A stretch of 64,000 nt of DNA from Emmonsiellopsis sp. PD_33 (Eukaryota; Ascomycota; Eurotiomycetes; Onygenales; Ajellomycetaceae), in the NCBI GenBank assembly GCA_032988165.1, contig JANTQF010000046.1:108832-172831 (forward strand), read 5' to 3'. The translations under genes were made by a program, and so were the position numbers. Shown here piece after piece: positions 1 through 10,749 of the stretch. The first letter of the stretch is position 1. Every line of letters starts with the position of its first letter. The notes under the pieces were generated by a model. That model was not told the DNA's origin, ran no database searches, and saw only the letters and a program-made list of their open reading frames with translations.

Positions 1-1320
1 AGCAATAAGCTCATTAACTGGCATAATACTAAAGATGCCTATGCCATCCTGGACCCTACAGACACAGTTATATCACTGTGGCCAAAGAAGTTTCACTTTA
101 ACCTTATATTACTAGATGAAGCTCACACCATAAAGAACCTCAGGATAAAAATACACTATATTATATCAATGATTCCTTATATAGATCTACTGCTCATAAT
201 GGGTACTTACATGGCAAATCATGCACATGATTTGCATGGCCCACTTTGTCTTTCATTTAGGGAGGAATGAGGGTCCTTCATTAACTACCAGTTCATAGAG
301 GACTCTCTGACTGAGTACATCTCAGCCTCTGAGTATGAACCCAGTTACATGCATATTTTGAACCCTATTTTCTTTCAGAAATTATTCATAAGTGATAGTT
401 CACTGCCTCATCATCATGCATTATCAGTTATGCTAAAAATAATCAACTAGCTGGTTTTGTAATAAACCACAGGGTTTATAATGGATGTCTCAATTTTAAC
501 AGACAAATCAACTCATGAGAGTAAAGCTGTCATGGGGAAACACATACTCCCCTACACAGTCATTACAATAGACTGTTCAATGGCTAATAAGTAGTTGGTA
601 GAGTATCAAGTGACTCATACAAAGCTCACACTGAAACTCTTCATCAAGACTAATAATTCCACATCCTCAGCAAATTCAGATAATGCACTCAATCCAGCTA
701 ACATAGGGAAATTCAATATGAGTATATACCACCAACTTTGGCATACCTCATTCTCACTGTGCCTGTTGCAATTATTTGAAGCAACATCAGTCAAATGAGA
801 GAGAAACCTTGCTATTAATATTAATAAATAGTGCTAGAAGGCAAATAGAGGTGCAGTATGATTCTTATCCTATATAATTTATAATAATTCAATCCTCTAC
901 ATTCCTACTAATAGAGTATGAGTCATGGCTCTACTCTATCATTTATCTACTAAGTTTCTGTACCTGTTGTTCATTGTCAATGAGGTTGTTGTTACATGCC
1001 AGTAAGGTCTTTTAATCTTTTATTAGTTCTCTATGATAGCATTCATCATAAAGATGTTTACAACTCTTTTCAATATGAATATTAGTGTTATCTGTGTGTT
1101 CATGACTGGCCATGAATGCACAGAAATCATGAACAACTTCAATAATCCTAACTACCCAATAAAGATATTAATCATCAACTACCACACTGGCATGACCAGT
1201 TTGAATCTCCACAGAACCTACAGTAATATGATGCTGCTTGAACTCTTTTTTAATACTAATAATGTGCTTCAAGCTCTACATCATGTGCATCAGATAAATC
1301 AAGAATATCTGCAACATATA
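1..1320 (+). pseudogene. Degenerate SNF2-family helicase, 5' end outside window
   Basis: The frame opening at base 1 shows a DEAH box at 115-126 (context LLDEAHTIKNL), then a decayed motif III (IMGTYMANH, where SNF2 proteins have LTGTP) about 75 bases on. After several stops, the C-terminal helicase half appears at 1,033-1,320, with the FNNP..KILIIN..TGM..LNLHRTYS stretch and HVHQINQE where SNF2 proteins have HRxNQ. Motif order and spacing fit a SNF2/RAD5-type DNA-dependent ATPase. Stops at several places show it is dead. It lies upstream of, and on the same strand as, a Plavaka-type transposase relic, so it may have been cargo of that element, but nothing in the sequence proves the link. Family assignment is fairly secure; the subfamily is not. 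Confidence 0.72.
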
Positions 1321-2984
1321 TAGATTATATCAACTACTAACACCTTTAATAGATTTATTAAAGTAAAGGCAATCATAAAATTCACATCTTAAATTATCAT
1401 TCAAGGCCCTATAGCATTCTAAGATCTCAGCTTAAGCTAAGACCAGAGCACTTCCTTCCCTTCTCAACATGAAAAAGATCAGATAGAATAGGCAATTAAA
1501 ATCCATACTATAATCTTTATTCAGAGAATATTTGAACAGTCTGCATCCTAACTAGCCTAGGATAATATTAATAACCTTGGCCTCACACCTGCATAGATCA
1601 ATATAATTTGACAGCTGAATATTAGAGGGGCTACCAGCCATGTAATGAGTAAATTAAAGACTATTTTAACATTAGGATCCCCAGCTAAAAAACCCCAGCC
1701 TAAAATACCTTCCAGAGCACCCACATCAAGCCCACTCAGACATGCACTCTCTTCTTCTTCAAACAAATTGTCCTGTTTCTCTACATTCAGCCTATCATCC
1801 ATTCCTGAATCAGTTACTTCTTTAGGAAGTCCCTAGGTGTCAGGGCTATCTCCCTCCTTGAATGATGTAAGTCTGAACTCATACAAATAATCCTCTATAA
1901 GTACTGCTACTCCCCCTACTTCCAAGTGAGACAAGCAAGTTAAGCCAGACAAGCCTGCTGAATTCATCACTGAGGGTTTTCCTTCTGATGTAGATAACCT
2001 CCTCAGCTAATAAAATCCTATTCATAAAGTATACAAGCTTCTGCCCAATTAAATTTACCCCAGCCAGCCTGTGTTTTTATTTTATCTATTTTGATTTGGC
2101 TTAAAAGTTTGTTAGTACCTGCTAGTAATCATACCTGCCACTTAGTTTAAGCTAAGCTTTGTTTGTTCTCCCTACCTTTATCTCTCTATTTTTATCATGT
2201 CATTAATCATATACAAACTAGTTAGTTAGTCAAGAATGCATTTATCAGTATTTTAATTGATTTATTTAATCTGCATCATAACTAATTCTACTAGGCCTAA
2301 ATTGTTGTATACTTCTTCAATCAGCTTTTAAGTGATACACTAAATAATAACATTTTAGTCTCTATTATTCTTATTCAGCCTCAGTCCTATACCCAACATC
2401 AAGCATCAAACCTCTTACTATAAAGAACTCTGCCTATACCCATGCCTATCCATACTGCTGAAAAGCCATCAACAGCCAGAGCAGCCTTAGTCATCACTAA
2501 AAGAAATGCTTAGTCATGATTCAAGTAAAGTAGAAAGTATTAGAAATAATGTTAACTAGTACTAGCCAATCTACCACACCTCTTTCAGCACCCATATAAC
2601 CTCTCACTAAACATACTTTTATGGCCCTACCTTCCAATGAACAACCACAGAGTCTCACAGCTAATGAAGACTTAGATGTAGTTGATACTTCTAGTATTAT
2701 ACTAGACTCTATGAATGTGAAATTGGCTTCAAACCATCCTAATATATATATTATCATATTTTAAGAAAAGTTGTTTATATCATGCTGTGTCCTCAGCTTA
2801 AGCTGAGTTCTGTGCTTCCTCTCCCAGTAGTAGGCTTTTTCAAGTTGCTATTAAAGATAATGCTAACTAATTAAATCTACTAGGAAGAAGATACAAACCC
2901 AGAGGCAGCCTTCTTTATCTCATTACTACCACTGCAAGCTGCAAAAACCTCAGTTTTGAATACTTATATTATTACCTATAAAGA
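1321..2984. other. AT-rich gene-free stretch
   Basis: No coding region can be supported here. Short open frames around 1,645 and 2,521 resemble nothing I know. The stretch carries three copies of the dispersed palindrome related to CCTCAGCTTAAGCTGAGG (near 1,425, 2,141 and 2,791). It may hold untranslated or decayed parts of the elements on either side. Confidence 0.5.
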
Positions 2985-5207
2985 ACTCTTGCTACAACCA
3001 GCTAGGTGTCCAGTTCCAGGTTGTATTAACCTAATATCTAACTCCTCCACCAGAATAACAATAGCTTAGCATGAGAGCTTTAAAAGCAAGATTGAATATA
3101 GCCTTGCATAGTTCTTCTTTAATACTGAACTTTCTAGTGGTACTATCAATCAATTCCTCATCTCACCCTATCTTCACACTGTTATCAATGGACTCTCCTT
3201 CCACACTACCCAACAGTTCCATAGCATTATTAATAGTGGCCTAACCACAGATGAGGCACAATGTGATGAATTTATTGACACCATAATATTAATAACATCC
3301 ACTGATGAAATAATAATCAATATTACTCTCTCACACTAAAGAGTAAATAATGTTATTCACTGATTACTTAAGTACCTTTCATTCAAGGACTTCTTACAGT
3401 ATGTATCTATACAGCAGTTCTCCAAGTCAAACTAATAAATATATACTGAGATGCATACAGCCAACTGGTGATGAGATATACAATAAAAACTTCCAGTCTG
3501 CTCAACACTAGTTTTATTGGTCTTTGCCTCTGATAAGACACAGCTCTTCATGCATCATGGGGATCAGGTATCTTAGTCTATATACTTTACTATTAGAAAC
3601 CTTCCCCATAAGATTTACTGTGCACAAAAGATAATTAGTCTTCAGAAGATTACCTATCTTCCTATTATTAAGAAGATTGATCAAGTCATAAAGATCCAGC
3701 TTTATCATGCTTGTATAGCTGAGATACTTAAGTGTAAGTCTTAGTGATCTTACCTATACTAGCAGGTACTAATAATGCTATAGCTATTAAGGCCTTGGGT
3801 ACTACTAGCATGTTTGTTGAATGTGCTGATGGTTATGTTTGATACTATTTCCTAATAGTAGCTAGATTCATAGCTGACTATAAAGAGTAAGTTTTGATTA
3901 TAGGTATAAAAAATAATCAGCACTATTCAATCTGTCTTATTCCCCTCATTGAGCATCAAGACCTCTTAAAGATCTTCCCAACACATACATATAGACAGAT
4001 GCAGGGCCAGATTCAGCAGTAAGAGGATAATCCCTTATCCATTAATTCTATCATGACTGTTTATAATATCAACTTCTTTGCCTGGTGCTACTCATGAATT
4101 AATATTCATGAAGCAATGATAATTGATATTCTCCATTAATTACTTAAGGGTATAGTTTAGTACCTAGTTGAATAGCTTCAGGAAATGGTTCAGAACCTTA
4201 TCAAATCTACCTGATAAACTAAGAATCAGGTAATCCTACTAATATCTCAGGTAGGTGGAACAGAACAGCTTAATAACTAATTTAAGTATGTTCCTCCCTA
4301 CTCAGATCTTCAGCATTTTATCAACTTCAGCTGCTTTAAACAGTGATTTGGGTTATAGTGCAAGGCCCTATCATAACAGTTAATTCCAGTCATTACTTCT
4401 TTACTACTCCATTAGTGCTAACCTGCCCTCCTATATGTCTGAGCTGTGATTGACTTTCTATTCTATGCATAGTACTACTCTCATGATGATGAAACCCTAG
4501 AATACTTAAAGAATACTCTGAAGTGAATTAATGTGCTTAAATGGACATTTCATCTTTATTATCTATCCCCTAAGAAATGTGACCCACCTAATGTTAGTCA
4601 CTTTAACTTTGCAAAATTCTATATTCTTATCCACTACATTGAGTTCATTCATAAATATGGAACTCTAAATAGCTTTAATACTGAGTACAGTGAGACTGGC
4701 CATAAATACCATGTAAAGGCCTATTATTATAATATCAACAAATATATTAGCCATGAACAGTAGTTGATCAAGCACAGTCAGAGGCATATACATATAGTAG
4801 AGTCAGAGAACATATTACTTCATGCTAATACTATTAGTTTAAGTACAGTTACAGCTGAAGATTAACTTGAGATAAAGTTAACTACCACATTATGAGCTAT
4901 TAACTTAAAGAATATCTTATGATATTCTTCACAAGAAGACCTCTATTAATTGCTACCACATCATATCACAACAGTCAGAGAGGTAGCTAAGAGGCTGGAC
5001 CATATACATGAGATTTTCCTGCATGCATTATTAATTTTTATTGCACACAGGTGTCTTCAGCTTACTAGCAAGAAGGACTAGTACCCTATCTTGCAATTAA
5101 TACTTAACTATTACATACAGGTGCATGAGTTAGTTACAATATGAAAATAAGATGGGTGAGATCCATCTGACACAGATTATCTTATTAAGGAGAAGATTCA
5201 ATGCATG

Positions 5208-5591
5208 CCTGCATGTAGTGTTGTTTTTTTTCGGGTTCAGGTTGAAAAACTGCCTCGGGCGCCCGCCCGAACGGGTTATCAGGTCGGGGGGGGTCAACCC
5301 GAAAAGCCCGTTGCGGGTTGGCGCTAGTCCCAAATAGGCTTAGCGCCGGCCATATTAGGCTTAGCGCGTTCCAAATCTGGATTAGCGCGCCAAGGCCTGA
5401 GCGCACTAACCGCATTGGGACTGCGCTAAGCCTAATATGGCCGGCGCTAAACCTATTTGGGACTAGCGCCAACCCGTCGGGTTTGAAAAAGCCCGTCGGG
5501 TTTGGCGCCTCGGGCCCGACATAGGGCTTTTTTCTTTTCGGGTTTGAAACCCGGCGGGTTCGCGGGTCGGGTTTACAACACTACCTGCATG
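5208..5591. mobile_element. hAT-type MITE with perfect 8-bp target-site duplication
   Basis: Element 5,216-5,583 (368 bp) is bounded by terminal inverted repeats TAGTGTTGT and ACAACACTA. It is flanked by identical 8-bp copies of CCTGCATG at 5,208-5,215 and 5,584-5,591. The 8-bp duplication and TAG-type ends are the hAT signature. It has no coding capacity; open frames on both strands encode mirror versions of the same peptide because the interior is palindromic. It is GC-rich with more than 30 CpG by my count, while its surroundings have almost none. It therefore landed after the neighbourhood had decayed, or escaped the process. A hAT transposase elsewhere must have moved it; its ends differ from those of the hAT elements in this window. 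Confidence 0.9.
5315..5475. repeat. Long near-perfect inverted repeat inside the MITE
   Basis: The left arm from 5,315 (GGGTTGGCGCTAGTCCC) is the reverse complement of the right arm ending at 5,475 (GGGACTAGCGCCAACCC). Similarity continues inward for about 75 bases per arm, leaving only a few unpaired bases in the middle. As RNA or single-stranded DNA this would fold into one long hairpin. Outside the arms are repeated GGGTTTGAAA and CCCGTCGGGTTT units. Confidence 0.88.
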
Positions 5592-6110
5592 GCAGGGAGC
5601 ACTTAGCCAATGGCAGCAAGACTATATTTGATTGACTAATGGAAAAGCTTGTAATGGGAACAAGATGATAGATGGGCCTTTTAAAGGGCAGATAGTTAGT
5701 CAGCTCTTACTGATAGTAACTGTAATTGACTCTGATGTTCAAGTGAACAAGCATGGAAGGATTCCCAACCAAAATGAAAACACATATTATACTAGAGCAC
5801 TTATTGATGTCCTTCAACTGTGTTTCAGGAAGCCACATGATGTTCATAGCATGTATGAAGTAGAGATATATGCAGAGCCCAATCCATCTAACAATAATCT
5901 AAGTCATCATATATGCAAGTATCATTTCTATCCTGTGGAGGCTATACAGTGCAGTGCTCACTTTATTCCAACACAGCTGAGTAATGTGCATGCAAATTTC
6001 ACCATCAAGAGATTCTATGTCAATAATTATATTGATTGGGACTAATATAATATTTTGTATAGTGAAATGTGGTTAGAAGATGAGCTTCAGTCAGCAAATA
6101 AATAAGCATT

Positions 6111-9100
6111 CCAGTTAAAAGCTAGTATCAGAGAGTGAGAGTCAGTGGTTCAGGATCCAACTGAGAACAAAGAGAATAGTATAGGTAAGGATGAAGAGAG
6201 TAATATAGATGAGGATGATAAGAATGAAGAGAGAATTCTAAGTGACTCAAGTAGTTATTCTATAATTTCAGATGATTAATAGTAATAAGTGGTTGAGAGG
6301 AGTAATGAAGTAGAAGACAGGTAGGTTAATAGAATAATCAAACATACTAGTCTCAAAGAAGTTAGGGCCACACCATATTGCACTCACATTTTCTCTTACC
6401 ACACTGTAATGTGATGAGCATATTCCTCAGCTTAAGTCAGCAGGCCAGGCCAGCAGGCCAGACTGGCTTAAACTAAGGAATGTGCTCATTATGTTACAGC
6501 CACATTGCACTGTGGTGATTTCACTGGCCTTTATAGTAGATTGGTAAAAAAAAAGAGGTTAATGAAATTACATTGATTTGAACTGACATTCAAAGTTGGG
6601 TGATATAATTTTGATCCTCACTGGGCTACTTAGTCACTAAGGTGAATGATACTTTTAGTGTAGTCTAAAATATATATATATATACTTTAGTAAATCTCTC
6701 ATCCATGGTATCATTTAAGATAGATGGGATCCTATTATTAGACTAAAATACATTAAAACTTGATGATACTACATGATTGCATTGTTAAAGATAGCATAAT
6801 TTCTTGTGGAAAGTTAAATGATGCTGAATACATTAATTATAGTAGTAATGTTATACTATCATGTTGTGATGTACATCCTTGGAAATATATATATATAACC
6901 TGACTGCCTCACCCCCTGTGTCAAGCCAATAAGACCTTAACACTCTGATATTAAATTCACCAACAGTACTGCCACATGGAGGAGTTTATATGCTAGTATG
7001 AAATCAAATATAAATTATTACTACTTACTGTATGATTTGAACTTTGAACACTGTCAGCCTGTTATAATGCATCTAGTTTTAAAAAAGTCATCATCTATCT
7101 TCCTAATCATTGTGGTGGGGAGATGGATGATGATGTCAGTTATTACCTTATATTATATTTTATACTCCATCTAGGGTAGCCTGGCTTAAGCTGAGGAATG
7201 TGCTTCTCATGTTGTATGATATTTAGAGTGGAAATGATGCAGTCTGTACATAAATAAATGATTATCATATATTTATAATAATATAATCTACTTGTATGTT
7301 GCTGCATTCAATTTTCATATTCCTATTTTTTTTTTTTCATACTATGCATATAAATTGTGTGTCTCTTTAACCTCTCATTCACAATATGTGAGTTTTTTGA
7401 ACATGTCACAGGCCATACTATGTGAGTAAATAGTACCCAAGATTAAGGTATTCTTAAAGGTTGATAGTGCAGCATATCATGATATATACATATCATTGAA
7501 GAGGGGGATGGCAAAGTACAGGCTTCTTGATTTAAATTTATAAAGAGAGTAAAGCAAGGGGAAACTGCTACTAGTGTTTAAGTATGTGTTTGAGAGCCAT
7601 CTTAGGATATTCTAAAATATCCCATTTCTGGTTAGGGAAAATTGCCTGGATGCCATGGCACAGCAGTGCAAGAACAACTAGAGACAACACAAGTCATAAA
7701 GGAATGAGAGGTTGCTTGACAGCACAGTGACTTCTAATCAAGATAATTACTGCACATCACTAGATAGCTAATCAGAGGATCAGGATAGCATTGCCAACCT
7801 GAATGTTCAGAGGCAAGGGCAGCAGGAGAGGATTTTAACATATACTCAGCAGATTATCATATATAATTTTGAAATAGATTCAGTAGTAATGTGTCTGATG
7901 AATGATTTAATACCAGAGGCAAATAAAAAGAAGACTGATATATAAAATGACTTGAATTGTATACAGTTAAGTCTTCTTTACTAACTTATTAAAAGTGAGC
8001 TTTTAATAATCTACAATTAGTATAAAATATGATATCTGGGCTTCAGTCAGTTTGATTCAGTGCAAATATGTGATGAACATTCTTTTCAAATAGCAATGAA
8101 AGAGATGGATGCTAATGAATGAGAATAATATAAATTCTATATCACCAGTAAAGTGGAATAAATTATATTGAAGCTGGAGTTTTCAGTGTGTATACTACAA
8201 TTCACTGTTATTAATACTGCCAGGAGAAAAAGACTAACTTGAATTTGCTGGTGAAAAGGAGCACTCATGTCTGTTACTAATTAATGAATGATACATTATG
8301 TGTGGTTCTTTATTTATATTCTCACTTACATGAATATAAACTTTACTTTACAGGCAAAGTTTGCTAGCATTTCTTACTCCCTAACTTTCTTCTTCTTCTT
8401 CCATGCCTACTGTTGCACCCAACTAAATGTCAATATTATATAAGAATCTTAGATGAGTATGAACTACAAGCTCAAGACTGTGTACAGACCTCAGCTTAAA
8501 TCCAGTCCTGACTTAAGCTGAGGACTCTGTACTTGAAATATACTGATTAGAACATTATAGGTACTTTCTGCATCTCAGTTACAATCAATATGAGTCTTAA
8601 CTACCCACTCAAGTTCTATACAATTCTTTGCTTAAGCTGGAGCTGAGCTTAAGCTGAGGTCTATCTGCTAATAACATATTGAATGCAAGATAATAAAACC
8701 CAAATAAGAGTAAAATGACTCTATTACAGAAACAACCTGAAGTGAATGCAGTTAGTAATCAGAAGCATGATTCTTAGACTGTTGGGAGAAGAATAGCATT
8801 CTTACCCCCTCATGGGGAATTAAGTACTAATAGTAATTAAAACATTATAGTTAGCTGATTAGTATTATTATCATCAAGGCCTTCTAGTCTAAATTAACAG
8901 GATGGATATCACTAGTCTGGTAAATAAATTGATTCCTAGAGTGATGCTATTAACTCAGCTCTGTTAGAGTAGTAGGATGTGTTTCAGGTTGATTATTTAC
9001 CTATATCCTTCTAATACTAGTTCTTATTGACATTTAGAGGTTTAGGAATTATCAGCTAGATATCCATAAGCATCACAACTAACAGTAAGTAATAGTAACT

Positions 9101-9218
9101 TTCTGTGGTCATTGCCAACCATCTTGAGCCAATCTAAAGGCCTTAACACACATCTGAGTTGGGCTAACCATCAACAAACTTGTTTATAGCAGAGCTTTGA
9201 GAGTCACAGTGGTGATAT
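6111..9218. other. AT-rich stretch without recognisable genes
   Basis: I see no supportable coding region. It contains short AT-repeat runs (near 6,670 and 6,885) and single or paired copies of the palindromic family CCTCAGCTTAAGCTGAGG near 6,425, 7,181, 8,489 and 8,631. CpG is virtually absent. It is most likely untranslated or fully decayed transposon sequence. Confidence 0.5.
6408..6499. repeat. Palindrome of about 92 bp
   Basis: GTAATGTGATGAGCATATTC at the left is matched in reverse complement by GAATGTGCTCATTATGTTAC at the right. The arms continue inward through a CTCAGCTTAAG-like core to a centre built of AGCAGGCC/GGCCAGCAGG units. Mismatches are mostly C/T or G/A. It may be two back-to-back ends of a transposon or a small hairpin MITE. 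Confidence 0.75.
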
Positions 9219-10570
9219 AGAGATTAACACAGAGGGATTAAAGGAGTTAGAAGGATTAATGTGTTATAATGATGCAGTAAGTATGATTTATTATTCTACC
9301 TTTCTATACAAGGAATGCTAATTGCTAGGAATTGTGAAGTAGGATTTTTCTAATAATGATTTTGACCTGAATGCAGATGGAGGTTTTAAGAGGCAGAGGA
9401 CTAATGATGCTCTATTACAAGTCACATTGAATAATGAAAGTACTGATTTGAGAGGTAAAGATAAATCAGAGCTTGATCTAGCTGCAGGGTCATACTATAA
9501 ACTTATGAGTGGAAATGTTATTTAGGACTTGAGGTGGATAGAGGTTACAAGATAGAATAAGGTAGACTGTTCAGTAACAAATAGAAGAGTTTTAAACATG
9601 GTAAAGAATCTCTTATTCATATGGCTATTCACTGGGGTTAACTGGGAACATAAGCTTGATGTGTGACTAACATTATGGCCCTTGACAGTGGGTAAGAACC
9701 ATATGAATCATCTGATCCTTAGTACTTGACTATTTACTAGGGATTATAATAGTCAGAATAAGAGTGAGTTTGAGTTAGAGATTAATGATGAAGATAATGT
9801 GTCATAGATCCCATCATCTGAGGAGGCAAAAAAGATATATATAGAATTACTACTATTAGATGGAAGATTACTATCTAACATGCAACAAATTATTAATAAT
9901 GTGGGTAGCCAATAATCACATTTCAATGCACAATTTCATGAGATAGTAGATATATACCACTTTACTGAATCCAGCAATCTGAAGGCACAGATTGTATAGT
10001 TATTAAAGGATGATAACTTTACAGCTATATCTGGAGAAAGAAAGGTATGTGTCATAGGAATCTGTACATATACATGCATGTACTAACTTGCAGTGTATAA
10101 AATGCAAAGGATCATTTTCTATCTGATATTATTATATAAGGTATTGTAAAGTATTTCTTTGGTTAGAGAGGATTTGAGCTTGATGTTCATCCTTCAACAG
10201 TAAAGTGGTTTAATCTAATTCCAGTCAGAGTAGTGACAGTGATGGCAGGTGGGATATACCATGCAATAACAGAATATGAAGAGACAGAGATATATAAGGT
10301 ATTTAAGATAGAGGCTTTTCAGAATGAGCATAAGTTATTATTTGCTGGATACAATGTCAATCAGTGCTAACATATGGTGCAGGGGTATACAAATAAATGT
10401 ACAATACATGGTGTAAACAGGGAGAGCTGTGGAAGACAAAGGTGACAGAGCTCTTACAGAAGAAGGTGATAAAGGTAGCAGGAAGAGAGGTAATAGTTGA
10501 GGAGGAGTAGGCACAGTTTATTGAAAGTGCTTTTGTTGATTCAATTGAAGATCTTGAGGATATTAAATAG
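9219..10570 (+). pseudogene. Unrecognised decayed gene with a recognisable intron
   Basis: One plus-strand frame reads with few stops from 9,219 (EINTEGLKELEGLMCYND) to 10,044. It is followed by a textbook fungal intron of 49 bp at 10,045-10,093: donor GTATGT, branch site TACTAAC, acceptor TTGCAG. A further conserved-looking stretch follows near 10,160-10,370 (FELDVHPSTVKWFNLIPVR, then GGIYHAITEYEE) in a shifted frame, and an acidic tail to about 10,570. Evenly spaced stops and frame changes show it is no longer functional. I do not recognise the protein. Position beside transposon relics suggests an element-borne gene, but a decayed host gene is possible. Confidence 0.5.
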
Positions 10571-10629
10571 TAGTTATTATATTTACAGGTTGCAAATATT
10601 AATCATATTAATATGATTATGGGTTTACT

Positions 10630-10745
10630 GTCCTTAGCTTAAGCTAAGAAGAGTGTGGCAATGCAGTATTAACTATCCTCAGCTTAAGCTAAGGAGAGTG
10701 TGACAATGCAGTATTAACTATCCTCAGCTTAAGCTGAGGACAGTG
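10630..10745 (+). repeat. Tandem array of three units of about 46 bp carrying the palindrome
   Basis: Three successive copies of a unit containing CCTCAGCTTAAGCTAAGG or close variants, followed by GAGAGTGTGACAATGCAG and TATTAACTAT, start near 10,631, 10,676 and 10,722. The third carries the perfect 18-bp palindrome CCTCAGCTTAAGCTGAGG. Less regular repeats with GTATGTTAATTGAGGA follow to about 10,860. Confidence 0.85.
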
Positions 10746-10749
10746 TGTG

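Larger units (their letters stand above)
2985..6110 (+). pseudogene. Degenerate Plavaka/KDZ-superfamily transposase, split by a MITE
   Basis: Reading through stops, the plus strand gives landmarks in the order known for Plavaka-type (Kyakuja-Dileera-Zisupton) transposases. These are a YTEMHTANW stretch followed by stops where tryptophans are usual; FASDKTQLF near 3,527 (family SSDKTQLT) followed by YFTIRNLPHKI (family YMTIGNLPK); a middle section with ALLxF and YSHDDETLEYL; and a well preserved block at 4,533-4,760 with HYIEFIHKYGTLNSFNTEYSE. A C-terminal 137-codon open stretch at 5,632-6,045 ends with a VHANFTIKRFYVNNYIDWD-like tail. A 368-bp CpG-rich MITE interrupts it at 5,216. The family call is from motif recall. 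The boundaries, inverted repeats and target duplication of the parent element were not found. Confidence 0.75.

Noticed and set aside
5130..5524. Overlapping open frames on both strands with similar peptides
   Set aside because: They are mirror translations of the MITE hairpin, not genes.
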